Shown: positions 9,146 to 17,392 of the stretch, piece by piece
Position numbering within the stretch: position 1 is the first letter of the stretch
Layout of the letters: each line of letters begins with the position of its first letter
Origin: Bacteroidales bacterium
GTDB taxonomy: Bacteria > Bacteroidota > Bacteroidia > Bacteroidales > TTA-H9
Direction: 5' to 3'
DNA length: 52,766 nt
Assembly (NCBI GenBank): GCA_028689615.1
Contig: JAQVCV010000031.1
Location: 1 to 52,766, forward strand
Made by a program: the position numbers and the translations under genes
The notes under the pieces: model-generated
Databases searched by the model: none
What the model saw: only the letters and a program-made list of their open reading frames with translations
What the model was told of the DNA's origin: nothing

Positions 9146-10303
9146 ATGAACAACGATATAGAAATCAGGGAAGTAATAAATGATCGCGACCTGGAGCAAT
9201 TTGTCAGGTTTCCTATAGAATTGTACAGCGGCAATTCTTGTTTCGTTCCTCCCATAGTAGAGGATGAAATGCGAATCCTCAGAGGATCAGACAATCCTGT
9301 TTTTAATTACTGCAGAGTTAAGTATTGGCTGGCTATCAGAAACAAAAAAGTAGTTGGCAGGGTTGCAGGAATTATCAACGAAGCCTTTATCGACAAGTGG
9401 GCAAAGAGGTATGCCCGTTTTGGGTGGCTTGATTTTATTGATGATGAGCAGGTAGCCAAATTGTTGATAGAATCCGTAGAGCAATGGGCCATCTCCGAAG
9501 GGATGGAAGCTTTAAACGGGCCGTTGGGATTCACCGATTTTGATCCAGAAGGAATTCTAATTGAAGGATTTAACGAAAAATCAACTATAGTTCAACGGTA
9601 CAATGCCCCTTATTACATGACCTATCTGGAGCGTGCCGGTTATATCAAAGATGCCGACTGGGTTGAGTATCAAATCACCATTCCCAACGCTGTACCAGAG
9701 AAATTCCAGGTTGCAGCCAATTTCCTTCTCGACAGATACAAGCTCAAAGTATTAAAATTCAATAAAAAGGATGAGATACTACCATACGTTAAGGAAATTT
9801 TCAACATCATCAACGACATCTACGGTTTGATGTATGGTTTTGTTCCCATAACAAACGATCTGCGTGACTTCTATATAAGTCGCTACCTCCCATTCCTTGA
9901 CCCCGAACTTCTGGCCATCATTGTAGATGAAAACGATAAAGTTGTTTCGTTTGGAATCACCATGCCATCCCTTTCAGATGTTTTCCGCAAGGCAAACGGC
10001 AGTCTGACAAAACTAAAAGCAATGGCACTTACTGGTTTAAAGCCCAAAACCGATACAGTTGATATGTATTTTATAGGTGTAAGACCCGATTATATCAACA
10101 AGGGTTTGAGTGCGGTACTCATTAGTGAAATCGGTAAAAAACTTATATCCAGAGGATTCAAGTTTGCTGAGACCAACATGGAATACGAGAGCAATGAAGC
10201 CGTGCAAGCATTGTGGAAACACTTTAGTGCCAGAATGCACAAGCGGCGTCGCTGTTACTTGAAGTATTTCATCAACAGTACGCGAATTGAAGACAACATC
10301 TGA
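9146..10303 (+). CDS. YghO/GNAT-type acyltransferase, ceramide synthase candidate 1
   Basis: 385 residues of the large GNAT-related family that includes E. coli YghO and, to my knowledge, the bacterial ceramide synthase. Hallmarks are the N-terminal RFPIELYSGNSCFVPP segment, VVGRVAGIINE, GWLDFIDDEQVA, a central GPLGFTDFDPEGILIEGF motif and the terminal HKRRRCYLKYF. It starts 18 bases after the serine palmitoyltransferase stop. I infer that it N-acylates sphinganine or 3-ketosphinganine with an acyl donor to give (keto)ceramide. It has no membrane segment. It is about 40-50% identical by eye to the next gene, so the pair arose by duplication. Confidence 0.75.
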   Translation: MNNDIEIREVINDRDLEQFVRFPIELYSGNSCFVPPIVEDEMRILRGSDNPVFNYCRVKYWLAIRNKKVVGRVAGIINEAFIDKWAKRYARFGWLDFIDDEQVAKLLIESVEQWAISEGMEALNGPLGFTDFDPEGILIEGFNEKSTIVQRYNAPYYMTYLERAGYIKDADWVEYQITIPNAVPEKFQVAANFLLDRYKLKVLKFNKKDEILPYVKEIFNIINDIYGLMYGFVPITNDLRDFYISRYLPFLDPELLAIIVDENDKVVSFGITMPSLSDVFRKANGSLTKLKAMALTGLKPKTDTVDMYFIGVRPDYINKGLSAVLISEIGKKLISRGFKFAETNMEYESNEAVQALWKHFSARMHKRRRCYLKYFINSTRIEDNI

Positions 10304-10313
10304 ATAATCAACC

Positions 10314-11435
10314 ATGACTTACCAAACAAGGGAAGTTGACACCCCGCGGAAACTGAAAGAGTTTATCCGCTTTCCTTTCAGACTTTACAAAGGCAATCCA
10401 TTTTGGGTACCTCCTATGGATTTTGACGAAAAGCTAACGCTCACGAAAGGAAAAAATCCCGCATTAGAGTTTTGCGAGCTAAAAATGTGGATGGTTTATA
10501 AAGAGAACCAACCTGTTGGAAGAATCGCCGGAATTATAAATCACAAGGCCAACGAAATTTGGGGTGTCAGGCATGCACGGTTTGGCTGGATTGATTTTAT
10601 TGATAATCAAGAGGTAGCATCAATTTTATTCAATCTTGTTGAAACCTGGGCTCGAGAGCGCGGAATGGACGCCGTGCACGGACCTCTTGGTTTCACTGAT
10701 TTTGATAAGGAGGGTATGCTTGTTGAAGGTTTCAATGAATTAGGAACCATGGCGACCCTCTACAACCATAACTACTACCCTATTCTTACCGAGAATGCTG
10801 GTTATAAAAAGGATACTGATTGGATTGAATTTGAGGTGAAGGTCCCTGAAAGCATTCCTGAAAAACATATCAGGATAGCTGAATTGGCCTTAAAGCGCAA
10901 CGGACTCAGGGTTTTCACTGCCAAAAAAACCAAAGAGCTCCTCCCCTACGCGGCTCAGATATTCGACCTGATTAACATTGCTTATAAAGATTTGTATGGT
11001 TTTGTACCTGTGAATGAGGAGCAGAAAAAATACTACACAAAACTCTATTTTAGTTTCATAAAATCTGATTTTGTACCACTTATACTTGATAAAAACAATA
11101 AAGTGGTAGGATTTGGTGTCACCATGCCATCTTTAAGCAGGGCTCTGCAGAAAGCGCAAGGAAAATTGTTTCCTCTAGGATTCATCTATTTGCTACAAGC
11201 CTTGAAGAAACCACGCTATGTCGATTTCTACCTGATGGCAGTAAATCCTGAACTTCAAAACAAAGGAGTTAATGCTGCTTTGTTTACCGACCTGATACCC
11301 AAATATCAAAGGCTGGGAATTGTTAGCGCCGAAACAAATGTAGAACTCGAAGATAATCAAAAAGTTACAGCTCAATGGGATTATTTCGAGCGACGGCAGC
11401 ACAAACGCAGAAGAGCCTACATAAAGCATCTGTAA
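10314..11435 (+). CDS. YghO/GNAT-type acyltransferase, ceramide synthase candidate 2
   Basis: 373 residues, a tandem paralogue of the preceding gene starting 10 bases after its stop. It carries the same blocks: RFPFRLYKGNPFWVPP, VGRIAGIINH, GWIDFIDNQEVA, GPLGFTDFDKEGMLVEGF and a final QHKRRRAYIKHL. Two copies directly behind serine palmitoyltransferase suggest either a heteromer or separate specificities for the N-acyl chain (for example iso-branched against straight, or hydroxylated against plain); this is inference. It is the last gene of the first tight block; 150 bases separate it from the PLP-enzyme gene. Confidence 0.75.
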   Translation: MTYQTREVDTPRKLKEFIRFPFRLYKGNPFWVPPMDFDEKLTLTKGKNPALEFCELKMWMVYKENQPVGRIAGIINHKANEIWGVRHARFGWIDFIDNQEVASILFNLVETWARERGMDAVHGPLGFTDFDKEGMLVEGFNELGTMATLYNHNYYPILTENAGYKKDTDWIEFEVKVPESIPEKHIRIAELALKRNGLRVFTAKKTKELLPYAAQIFDLINIAYKDLYGFVPVNEEQKKYYTKLYFSFIKSDFVPLILDKNNKVVGFGVTMPSLSRALQKAQGKLFPLGFIYLLQALKKPRYVDFYLMAVNPELQNKGVNAALFTDLIPKYQRLGIVSAETNVELEDNQKVTAQWDYFERRQHKRRRAYIKHL

Positions 11436-11500
11436 GGGCAGAAATCGTGGGAATATGCTTTAAGCGGCAAATTCCACTCTGTCGAGATTCAAATATTCCG

Positions 11501-11508
11501 TATTTTTG
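11501..11508 (+). promoter_or_regulatory. Possible internal promoter before the PLP-enzyme gene
   Basis: TATTTTTG is an exact TAnnTTTG -7 box, 77 bases upstream of ATG 11586 in the largest gap of this block. No clear TTTG is at the expected -33 distance, so it is tentative. Confidence 0.45.
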
Positions 11509-11585
11509 CCAACTTGAAAACTGCTGGAGTTTTCTGACCTATATTAAACCGAATTATTGTTCTGCCATAAGGCAGTCTAAACGCC

Positions 11586-12626
11586 ATGGAAAAGAAAAAG
11601 CTCATTTATCTTGATCGGAATGAAAACCATTATGGCCCCGCGCCAAAATGCTTCAAAGTTCTTAGCAAACCCAATTTCAATAAATTAAGCAGCTATTCAC
11701 GTGATTTTTCACGTGGTGTTAAGAGCCGGCTCTCTGAGCGGCTCGCGAAAGAATTCGATATAGACGAATCAAGAGTATTGCTTGGTTATGGCGGAGAAGA
11801 CATTTTGAAACAAGTAGTCCATTGTCATTTGAGCAAGGGTGACAAGATCTTGATTCCTGCCTATTCATGGTGGTACTATAAAGCTATAGCCGAAGAGGTT
11901 GAAGGCATAAAAGTGGAATATCCCCTTATTAAAGGTGATACCACCTTCTATTATGATGTTGATGAGATGATTAGATTGGTGAATACCGAGAAACCCAAGA
12001 TGGTTTTTGTTGCCTCTCCCAATAATCCCACAGGTAATGCCATTGACTTATCAGAGCTTCAACGATTTCTTGATTCCTGCACCGACTCTGTAGTTGTGGT
12101 TGACGAAGCCTACACCGTGTTTGCCAATACTGATAAAACTTACGTCAAAGCACTTGTTGGCAAGTACAGCAATCTATTGATCATCAGAACATTTAGCAAA
12201 TATTTTGCTCTTGCTGGTATCCGGATTGGTTTCGCGCTCATGGGTCAGAACCTGGCTCGTTTTTCGAAGTTTTCTGCCCGCTATCTGGGTTACAACCGAC
12301 TTTCAGAAAGAATAGCACTGGCTGCGCTTGATTCGCCCGAGTATTACGAAGAGATGAGACTGAAAATGTTGGCCGACATTGATATGTTTTTCAATGAATT
12401 TAACAAACTACAAGGTTTTACTGCCTATAAATCACTGGCCAATTTCATTCTGGTAGAAATACCTTCGCAAATAAAGGTTCCCTTGAAAAACCATTTGCTT
12501 AGCAAAGGTTTGGTAGTCAAATTTATGGATGAGGATAATTTGCAAAGCCATATCAGGATCAGCATCGGAACTCCCGAAGAGAACCAAATGCTTATGGAAG
12601 CGGTGAAAGAATTTGTGAGCAATTAA
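11586..12626 (+). CDS. HisC/CobD-like PLP-dependent aminotransferase or decarboxylase
   Basis: 346 residues of the class I/II aminotransferase fold. It begins LDRNENHYGPAP, like the substrate-binding start of histidinol-phosphate aminotransferase. ASPNNPTGN and VVDEAYTVF are the cofactor-contacting motifs, and the Schiff-base lysine is K205 in TFSKYFALAGIRIGF. HisC and threonine-phosphate decarboxylase CobD share this pattern, so both are open. It sits three bases before a CDP-alcohol phosphotransferase and a LicC-like cytidylyltransferase, with no histidine or cobalamin gene nearby. I infer a small phosphorylated amino alcohol as product, possibly phosphoethanolamine by decarboxylation of phosphoserine. 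Confidence 0.8.
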   Translation: MEKKKLIYLDRNENHYGPAPKCFKVLSKPNFNKLSSYSRDFSRGVKSRLSERLAKEFDIDESRVLLGYGGEDILKQVVHCHLSKGDKILIPAYSWWYYKAIAEEVEGIKVEYPLIKGDTTFYYDVDEMIRLVNTEKPKMVFVASPNNPTGNAIDLSELQRFLDSCTDSVVVVDEAYTVFANTDKTYVKALVGKYSNLLIIRTFSKYFALAGIRIGFALMGQNLARFSKFSARYLGYNRLSERIALAALDSPEYYEEMRLKMLADIDMFFNEFNKLQGFTAYKSLANFILVEIPSQIKVPLKNHLLSKGLVVKFMDEDNLQSHIRISIGTPEENQMLMEAVKEFVSN

Positions 12627-12629
12627 AGC

Positions 12630-13514
12630 ATGGCATCCTGGTTTTCAGAGTACAGGCTGTCGTTGAAGGCGATAGAAATTGAAGAGTTTTTCGACTTGGT
12701 TTTTTATCGTCCTTTAGCTTTTGTGGTTGTTAAGTTGATTTACAGAACCAACATTACACCCAATCAACTCACCTATACCGCACTATTTTTCGGGTTTGTT
12801 GCCGGAATCTGTTTTTCGTTTGGCACAAAGTTCTCTTTTTTATTGGGTGGTTTGTCTTACATCCTTTTCAACGTATTCGACTGTAGCGATGGGCAATTGG
12901 CCCGGTTGAAAAAAAATGGAACTCCTATTGGACGAATCATTGACGGAGTGGCGGATTATTTGGCCGGAATTGCCGTGTATTCAGGCATTACAATTGGCTA
13001 TATTCTTAATAAACAAGATTTTATATTATGGATATGCCTCCTGTTTGCTGCGGCTGCCAGCCATGTTGTTCATTCAATGATAACTGATTTCTACCGACAA
13101 AGGTTTATACGTTCGGCGTTCGGAATAAATCCACCTGAAGGCGATCCTGATGAAGCCTATAAAAATGAACTCGCCAGATTAAAAAAAGAGGGAGGTTCCC
13201 GCATCAGCATCAACATCTTGAAAATATATCTGGCCTACTCAAGCAGGCAAAACAAATTAACCGGTGATAAAGACAAAAATCAGTTGGTCGATCAAGTAAA
13301 ACCTGCTGATTTTTATAAAAAAAATGTCACTCTGATGAGATTCTGGACTTTCTTAGGGCCAACTACTCAAATCACTTTTTTGGTAATAACTTCCCTTTTG
13401 TTTCGTCCTGATCTCTATATACTGGGCATGTTAATTGGATTTAATTTGCTGGCCCTGATACTTTACATTTTTCAAAGAATTACTGATTACCAACTATCTA
13501 TCCAAAAAGCATGA
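12630..13514 (+). CDS. CDP-alcohol phosphatidyltransferase 1 (complete active-site motif)
   Basis: 294-residue integral membrane enzyme of the CDP-alcohol phosphotransferase family. The signature DGX2ARX8GX3DX3D is complete from D87 to D109, with the preceding Asp at residue 84 (FDCSDG). Six or so hydrophobic segments surround it, plus a charged insert around residues 165-215. The family transfers a phospho-alcohol from a CDP-activated donor to a hydroxyl acceptor, or the reverse arrangement with CDP-diacylglycerol. Sitting between a PLP enzyme and a LicC-like cytidylyltransferase (4-base ATGA overlap with the latter), it most likely uses the CDP-alcohol made by that enzyme, with ceramide or diacylglycerol as acceptor. 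Confidence 0.9.
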   Translation: MASWFSEYRLSLKAIEIEEFFDLVFYRPLAFVVVKLIYRTNITPNQLTYTALFFGFVAGICFSFGTKFSFLLGGLSYILFNVFDCSDGQLARLKKNGTPIGRIIDGVADYLAGIAVYSGITIGYILNKQDFILWICLLFAAAASHVVHSMITDFYRQRFIRSAFGINPPEGDPDEAYKNELARLKKEGGSRISINILKIYLAYSSRQNKLTGDKDKNQLVDQVKPADFYKKNVTLMRFWTFLGPTTQITFLVITSLLFRPDLYILGMLIGFNLLALILYIFQRITDYQLSIQKA

Positions 13515-14257
13515 TTAAGTCTGTAATATTGGCTGCTGGTATGGCCCGCCGACTTCAACCTCTAACCAATTCTACCCCAAAGTGTTTACTTCAGGTAGGA
13601 GGAAAGGCTCTTCTCGATCGTACGCTTGAGTCGATTAAAAAGGCAGGCCTCAAACAAGTAGTTCTGGTTACGGGATTTGAGGCTGATCAAATCAAATCGC
13701 ATGTTAAAAAGCACCACAATGATCTGCAATTTGAATTCATCCACAACGATTTGTATAGTACAACCAACAACATCTATTCGTTGTGGCTGGCCAGGGAAGC
13801 TCTGGTTGGTCATTCGCTGTTGCTGCTTGACAGCGATCTGCTTTTTCACCCTATGATTCTTAACAAATTGCTACAAAACACAGAAAGTTGTCTGGCTCTT
13901 CGTGCTACAGATTTACTTGGAGCAGAAGAGATTAAAGTTCGGGTCAACGATTCAGGGGTAGTAGCAGAGATCAGCAAGACAGTTTCTCCCGCAGATGCCA
14001 TAGGCGAATCGCTTGGAATTGAACTTTTTTCGCAAAAGGATACCACCCTACTCTTTGAGCAGGTGATTCGTTTGGTGGAGCAAGAGAATAGGGTGAACGA
14101 CTTCTATGAGTTGGCTTTTGAACAGGCTATTATAAAAGGTATGTCGATAACTCCTGTGAATATTGGAGAATGGCCATGCATGGAGATAGACACACCCGAT
14201 GATTTAAATGCCGCTTCGAGTCTGGCTAAACTACTTGATAACCAAAACTCAGGTTAA
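13511..14257 (+). CDS. LicC-like CTP:phospho-alcohol cytidylyltransferase
   Basis: 248 residues, Rossmann-like nucleotidyltransferase. The N-terminus ILAAGMARRLQPLTNSTPK holds the nucleotide-binding loop and the lysine used for catalysis. The segment NDLYSTTNNIYSLWLARE followed by LLDSDLLFHP, and the late EIDTPDDLNAA, match phosphocholine cytidylyltransferase LicC and its phosphonate-activating relatives, rather than sugar-1-phosphate enzymes. It overlaps the phosphotransferase before it by four bases and the LysE-type gene after it by one. I infer CTP + phosphoethanolamine (or a related phospho-alcohol) to CDP-alcohol and pyrophosphate. Confidence 0.82.
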   Translation: MIKSVILAAGMARRLQPLTNSTPKCLLQVGGKALLDRTLESIKKAGLKQVVLVTGFEADQIKSHVKKHHNDLQFEFIHNDLYSTTNNIYSLWLAREALVGHSLLLLDSDLLFHPMILNKLLQNTESCLALRATDLLGAEEIKVRVNDSGVVAEISKTVSPADAIGESLGIELFSQKDTTLLFEQVIRLVEQENRVNDFYELAFEQAIIKGMSITPVNIGEWPCMEIDTPDDLNAASSLAKLLDNQNSG

Positions 14258-15081
14258 TGACGCAAGCATTAATTACCATCTCCCTGATCGGTTTGGTTGC
14301 AGGTTTTATCTTCTCCATGCCGGTCGCCGGTCCAATAAGTATTCTGGTCACCAGCAATGCGTTACGGGGTCGCCTTAAATATTGCATCCATGCTGCACTG
14401 GGAGCATCCATTGCCGATCTCATTTATGTTTTCCTTGCTGTTCTGGGTCTTACTGAATTGTACAATCTCTACCGGCCTCTCATACCCTACATCATGATTG
14501 TGGGTGCAGTTTTTCTCTTCTTCCTAGGTTTGAAAATCGCCAGGACGAACTTGAAGATCGAGGAGAACAACCTGGATGCTATTTCAACAAAAGGCTCAAC
14601 CCGCAACAATGGGTTTATAACAGGTTTCGCACTCAACTTTTTAAACCCAACTTTGTTCCTTGGCTGGCTTACAAGTTCTTTTCTCACAATTAGTTTTGTG
14701 GCATACATGGGTTTCAATACCGGGGGGTTGGATCAGATGTTGACCAAAAATGTTGAAAACATCAACCAAACCAATGTAACCGACTCCACACAGTTAATTT
14801 CCACAGATTACTCTTTTGTTAAAAAAGCACACCAAACGCCTGTAACTCCGCCTAAGGTAAGTGCAAAGGCCTCCTACCCATTTATAATCAGTGCCTTCTA
14901 CGCGGTTTTTCTCTCATTGGGAAGCATTCTTTGGTTTTATATTTTCAGTGTTTTCCTTGTGAAGTATCGTGCAAAAATCAAAATACAGTACCTGAACCTT
15001 TTGGTTAACGGTCTTGGCATATTTCTTTGTTGTTTTGGAATTCTTTTGGCTTATAAATCATTTACGAGTTTTTTAGGATAG
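14257..15081 (+). CDS. LysE/RhtB-type membrane exporter
   Basis: 274 residues with about six membrane segments. The first contains the LysE-family pattern FSMPVAGPISILVTSNALRGR, followed by GASIADLIYVFLAVLG. LysE-fold proteins export amino acids and related small molecules. This one has a hydrophilic insert of roughly 50 residues at about 158-207, rich in Asn, Thr and Gln, which separates the third and fourth membrane segments and is not usual. Its ATG overlaps the previous stop (TAATG), so translation is coupled. The substrate is unknown; co-location suggests a lipid precursor or an amino-alcohol. Confidence 0.78.
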   Translation: MTQALITISLIGLVAGFIFSMPVAGPISILVTSNALRGRLKYCIHAALGASIADLIYVFLAVLGLTELYNLYRPLIPYIMIVGAVFLFFLGLKIARTNLKIEENNLDAISTKGSTRNNGFITGFALNFLNPTLFLGWLTSSFLTISFVAYMGFNTGGLDQMLTKNVENINQTNVTDSTQLISTDYSFVKKAHQTPVTPPKVSAKASYPFIISAFYAVFLSLGSILWFYIFSVFLVKYRAKIKIQYLNLLVNGLGIFLCCFGILLAYKSFTSFLG

Positions 15082-15144
15082 CTGCCAGACATCTTAACAG
15101 CTACCTTCAGAAGATTTAAATGATTTCTTTAAAACAAATTGATT

Positions 15145-15840
15145 ATGAAGTATTTCATTCTTGCCGCTGGCGAAGGTAGTCGCCTAATAGATGAAGGAAT
15201 TTCAACGCCGAAACCCCTTCTTAGAGTTGGAAATGAAACCCTTATAGACCGACATATTCGTTTGGCTGTTACCAATGGTTTTTCTGAGTTGTGCATTATA
15301 GTGAATGATCTCTACCCTGAATTAAAAACTACTATAACCTCAAAAAGTTTTGATATCCCGGTGCATCTGGTAGTTAAAACCACACCAAGCTCATTCCACA
15401 GTTTCAGCGAATTAAAACATCTTATTGACAATCAACCTCTCTTATTAACAACCATTGACCCCTTTTTCCCTGAAGCCCGTTTTAAAGACTTCTTAAGTAT
15501 CGTGAAACAAAACCCCGATTTTGATGGTGTTATGGGTTTAACAGACTTTGTAGATGACGAAAAACCTCTCTGGGTTATGACTGACGATGAAATGTTAATT
15601 ACGGATTATCAGTCTGATAAAACAAACTGTAAATTGGTAAGCGCCGGGTTTTATTTCTTTAAAAGCAACATTTCAGGAATGGTAGATCAAGCCATTGAAC
15701 AAAAAATTCACAAGATGCGGGTTTTTCAAAAAATGTTGCTTGATGAAGGGTGGAAGTTATTGGGATGTAACATAGGTAAAGTAATTGACATTGATCATAT
15801 TACCGATTTAGAAAACGCCAGGACCATGATTAAAGAGTAG
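15145..15840 (+). CDS. Sugar/alcohol-phosphate nucleotidyltransferase (MobA-like fold)
   Basis: 231 residues from ATG 15145; an in-frame TTG six bases earlier is a weaker start. It opens with the nucleotide-binding loop FILAAGEGSRL, then STPKPLLRVGN, and has a metal-binding acid pair replaced by TTIDPF where sugar nucleotidyltransferases show xxGD. It ends with a VIDIDHITDLENA segment, the usual product-side metal site. In this cluster it may activate inositol-1-phosphate with CTP, as the archaeal inositol-phosphate cytidylyltransferase does, but sequence does not prove the substrate. It follows the LysE-type gene by 63 bases and is the last gene before the TetR promoter. Confidence 0.75.
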   Translation: MKYFILAAGEGSRLIDEGISTPKPLLRVGNETLIDRHIRLAVTNGFSELCIIVNDLYPELKTTITSKSFDIPVHLVVKTTPSSFHSFSELKHLIDNQPLLLTTIDPFFPEARFKDFLSIVKQNPDFDGVMGLTDFVDDEKPLWVMTDDEMLITDYQSDKTNCKLVSAGFYFFKSNISGMVDQAIEQKIHKMRVFQKMLLDEGWKLLGCNIGKVIDIDHITDLENARTMIKE

Positions 15841-15857
15841 TTTTTTTTACATTTTTG

Positions 15858-15883
15858 AAAACTTTTAGTACTTTGAAAGTTTT
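15858..15883. promoter_or_regulatory. Palindromic candidate operator for the TetR regulator
   Basis: AAAACTTT at 15858-15865 and AAAGTTTT at 15876-15883 form a perfect inverted repeat with a 10-base spacer. It ends six bases before the -7 box of the tetR promoter, where a bound repressor would block transcription. TetR proteins usually bind such palindromes next to their own gene. Confidence 0.55.
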
Positions 15884-15889
15884 TATAGT

Positions 15890-15897
15890 TATCTTTG
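15890..15897 (+). promoter_or_regulatory. Promoter -7 box of tetR
   Basis: TATCTTTG is an exact TAnnTTTG box, 17 bases upstream of ATG 15915. It would drive the regulator and possibly the whole block to the inositol-phosphate synthase gene. Confidence 0.7.
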
Positions 15898-15914
15898 CAC
15901 TCAATAATTTTAAC

Positions 15915-16532
15915 ATGGAAATAAAGGATCGTATCATAGCAACCGCTATTAAACTTTTTAAGGAATACGGCATCAGAGGTGTTACAATGGATGCCATTGC
16001 CAGGGAGGCGGGCGTTTCGAAACGTACCATCTATGAAAATTTTAAAGATAAATTGGAGTTGCTGGAGTCGTGTTTAACAAAACTTGACAGAATAAGCTAT
16101 CAAGAAATGAGTGAACTCAAGAAAGAATCGAGCAACATCATTGATATGATCTACAAATTGGCAAACTTTCACATCAAAACCATCCAGAGCATCAATCCAC
16201 TTTTTTTTCTCGACTTGCAGAGAATCTATCCAAAAATATGGGAGGAAGTAGTTGGAAAGAACGACAAAGACCGAATTTCTGAAATTTACAAACTATTCAA
16301 GAAGGGGATTAACGACGGGATCATCAGGCCTGATATTCACCTTGAAGTGGCCAGTCGTGTTATGCTCGAACACTTCAAATTAGCGTTAACGCTTGAGATG
16401 CAAAGAGATCATGGATACGATAGAAAAGTGATCTTCGAAAACATCATTGTTAACTACTTCAGAGGGATAGCCACCCAAAAAGGATTGGAAATTCTAGAAA
16501 AATATCGAAACTTTTTTTTTGTAAACTATTGA
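15915..16532 (+). CDS. TetR/AcrR-family transcriptional regulator
   Basis: 205 residues from ATG 15915. The N-terminal DNA-binding domain is canonical: IIATAIKLFKEYGIRGVTM, then IAREAGVSKRTIYENFKDK as the helix-turn-helix. The C-terminal ligand domain is helical. An open frame reaches back to a TTG at 15855, but that segment runs through the operator palindrome and the -7 box, so it is not coding. It is the only regulator in the lipid island and sits at its centre. I infer that it senses a lipid or acyl ligand and controls the ATP-grasp to myo-inositol-phosphate synthase block, which follows without promoters I can see. Confidence 0.9.
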   Translation: MEIKDRIIATAIKLFKEYGIRGVTMDAIAREAGVSKRTIYENFKDKLELLESCLTKLDRISYQEMSELKKESSNIIDMIYKLANFHIKTIQSINPLFFLDLQRIYPKIWEEVVGKNDKDRISEIYKLFKKGINDGIIRPDIHLEVASRVMLEHFKLALTLEMQRDHGYDRKVIFENIIVNYFRGIATQKGLEILEKYRNFFFVNY

Positions 16533-16534
16533 AT

Positions 16535-17392
16535 ATGAGACTAAGATTTGCTGCAATATCGCGCGGACAGAGATACTCACCCAACCATATAGGTAACGAC
16601 GCCAAGATATTGAACCTGACCATTCAAAATATTGAAAATTCAGGGCATGAAGTAAGTGTGTATGACGAAGACTCTATTACACCAGCTTTAGTTTTAGAAA
16701 ACAATATTTTTTCGATGATTCGCGGAAACTATGCTCTTCAAGTACTACAGCAGCTTGAAAGGTCAGGAGCCTTGGTGATTAACAACACCAAAGGCGTCAA
16801 GAATTGCTACCGGGCACGGCTTGCTGAATTGTTGCCGAAAGCTGGACTGCCTGTTCCAAAAGGGATAGTGGTTCCAACTGCATCGCTAAAAACGGATCTG
16901 TCGATGGTTGTTAACCCCAAGAATTTCAATGTGTGGCTGAAAAGAGGCGACGTTCATGCCATTCATCGTGAGGATATTACCTTGGTTCACAGCGAGGATG
17001 AACTTTACAGTGTTCTTCAGGAATACCGGCGGCGGGGAATTGATGAGGCTGTTATACAGCAACATATTCCTGGTTCGACGATAAAGTTTTATGCGGTAAG
17101 GGGAACTGATTTTTTCCATTGGTATTATCATCCCGGGACCGGAGAGGCTTCTTTTGAAGTAGCTAAATTAAAAGATATTGCTCACAGATGCGCCGTTGCA
17201 CTAGATGTTGATATTTATGGCGGTGATGCTGTAATTGCTCCTGACGGGTCCATCTGGATTATAGATTTGAATGACTGGCCAAGCTTTGCTCCTGTGAGAG
17301 AAGAAGCTGCATTTGAAATTGCTAAAGTTGTGATTGAAAAGGCATTGCAAAGAGAGCAACAGCAAGGGATAGTTAAAAGAAAAGCCGGATGA
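16535..17392 (+). CDS. ATP-grasp enzyme (RimK / inositol-phosphate-kinase-like)
   Basis: 285 residues from ATG 16535, three bases after the tetR stop. The order of blocks is ATP-grasp: an N-terminal Rossmann-like part with SMIRGNY, a middle ATP-binding lobe (VWLKRGDVHA, EDELYSVLQEY, EAVIQQHIPG), and a C-terminal metal site WIIDLNDWPSFAP that holds the Asp-x-Asn pair. The D-x-N-x-x-P ending recalls inositol 1,3,4-trisphosphate 5/6-kinases as well as RimK-type ligases. Within an inositol-lipid cluster a kinase acting on inositol phosphate is possible; an amino-acid ligase is the alternative. It overlaps the next gene by four bases. Confidence 0.75.
   Translation: MRLRFAAISRGQRYSPNHIGNDAKILNLTIQNIENSGHEVSVYDEDSITPALVLENNIFSMIRGNYALQVLQQLERSGALVINNTKGVKNCYRARLAELLPKAGLPVPKGIVVPTASLKTDLSMVVNPKNFNVWLKRGDVHAIHREDITLVHSEDELYSVLQEYRRRGIDEAVIQQHIPGSTIKFYAVRGTDFFHWYYHPGTGEASFEVAKLKDIAHRCAVALDVDIYGGDAVIAPDGSIWIIDLNDWPSFAPVREEAAFEIAKVVIEKALQREQQQGIVKRKAG

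Noticed and set aside
11586-12626. True histidinol-phosphate aminotransferase of histidine biosynthesis
   Set aside because: No other histidine gene is near and it is joined to phosphotransferase and cytidylyltransferase genes; kept as a HisC/CobD-like enzyme.
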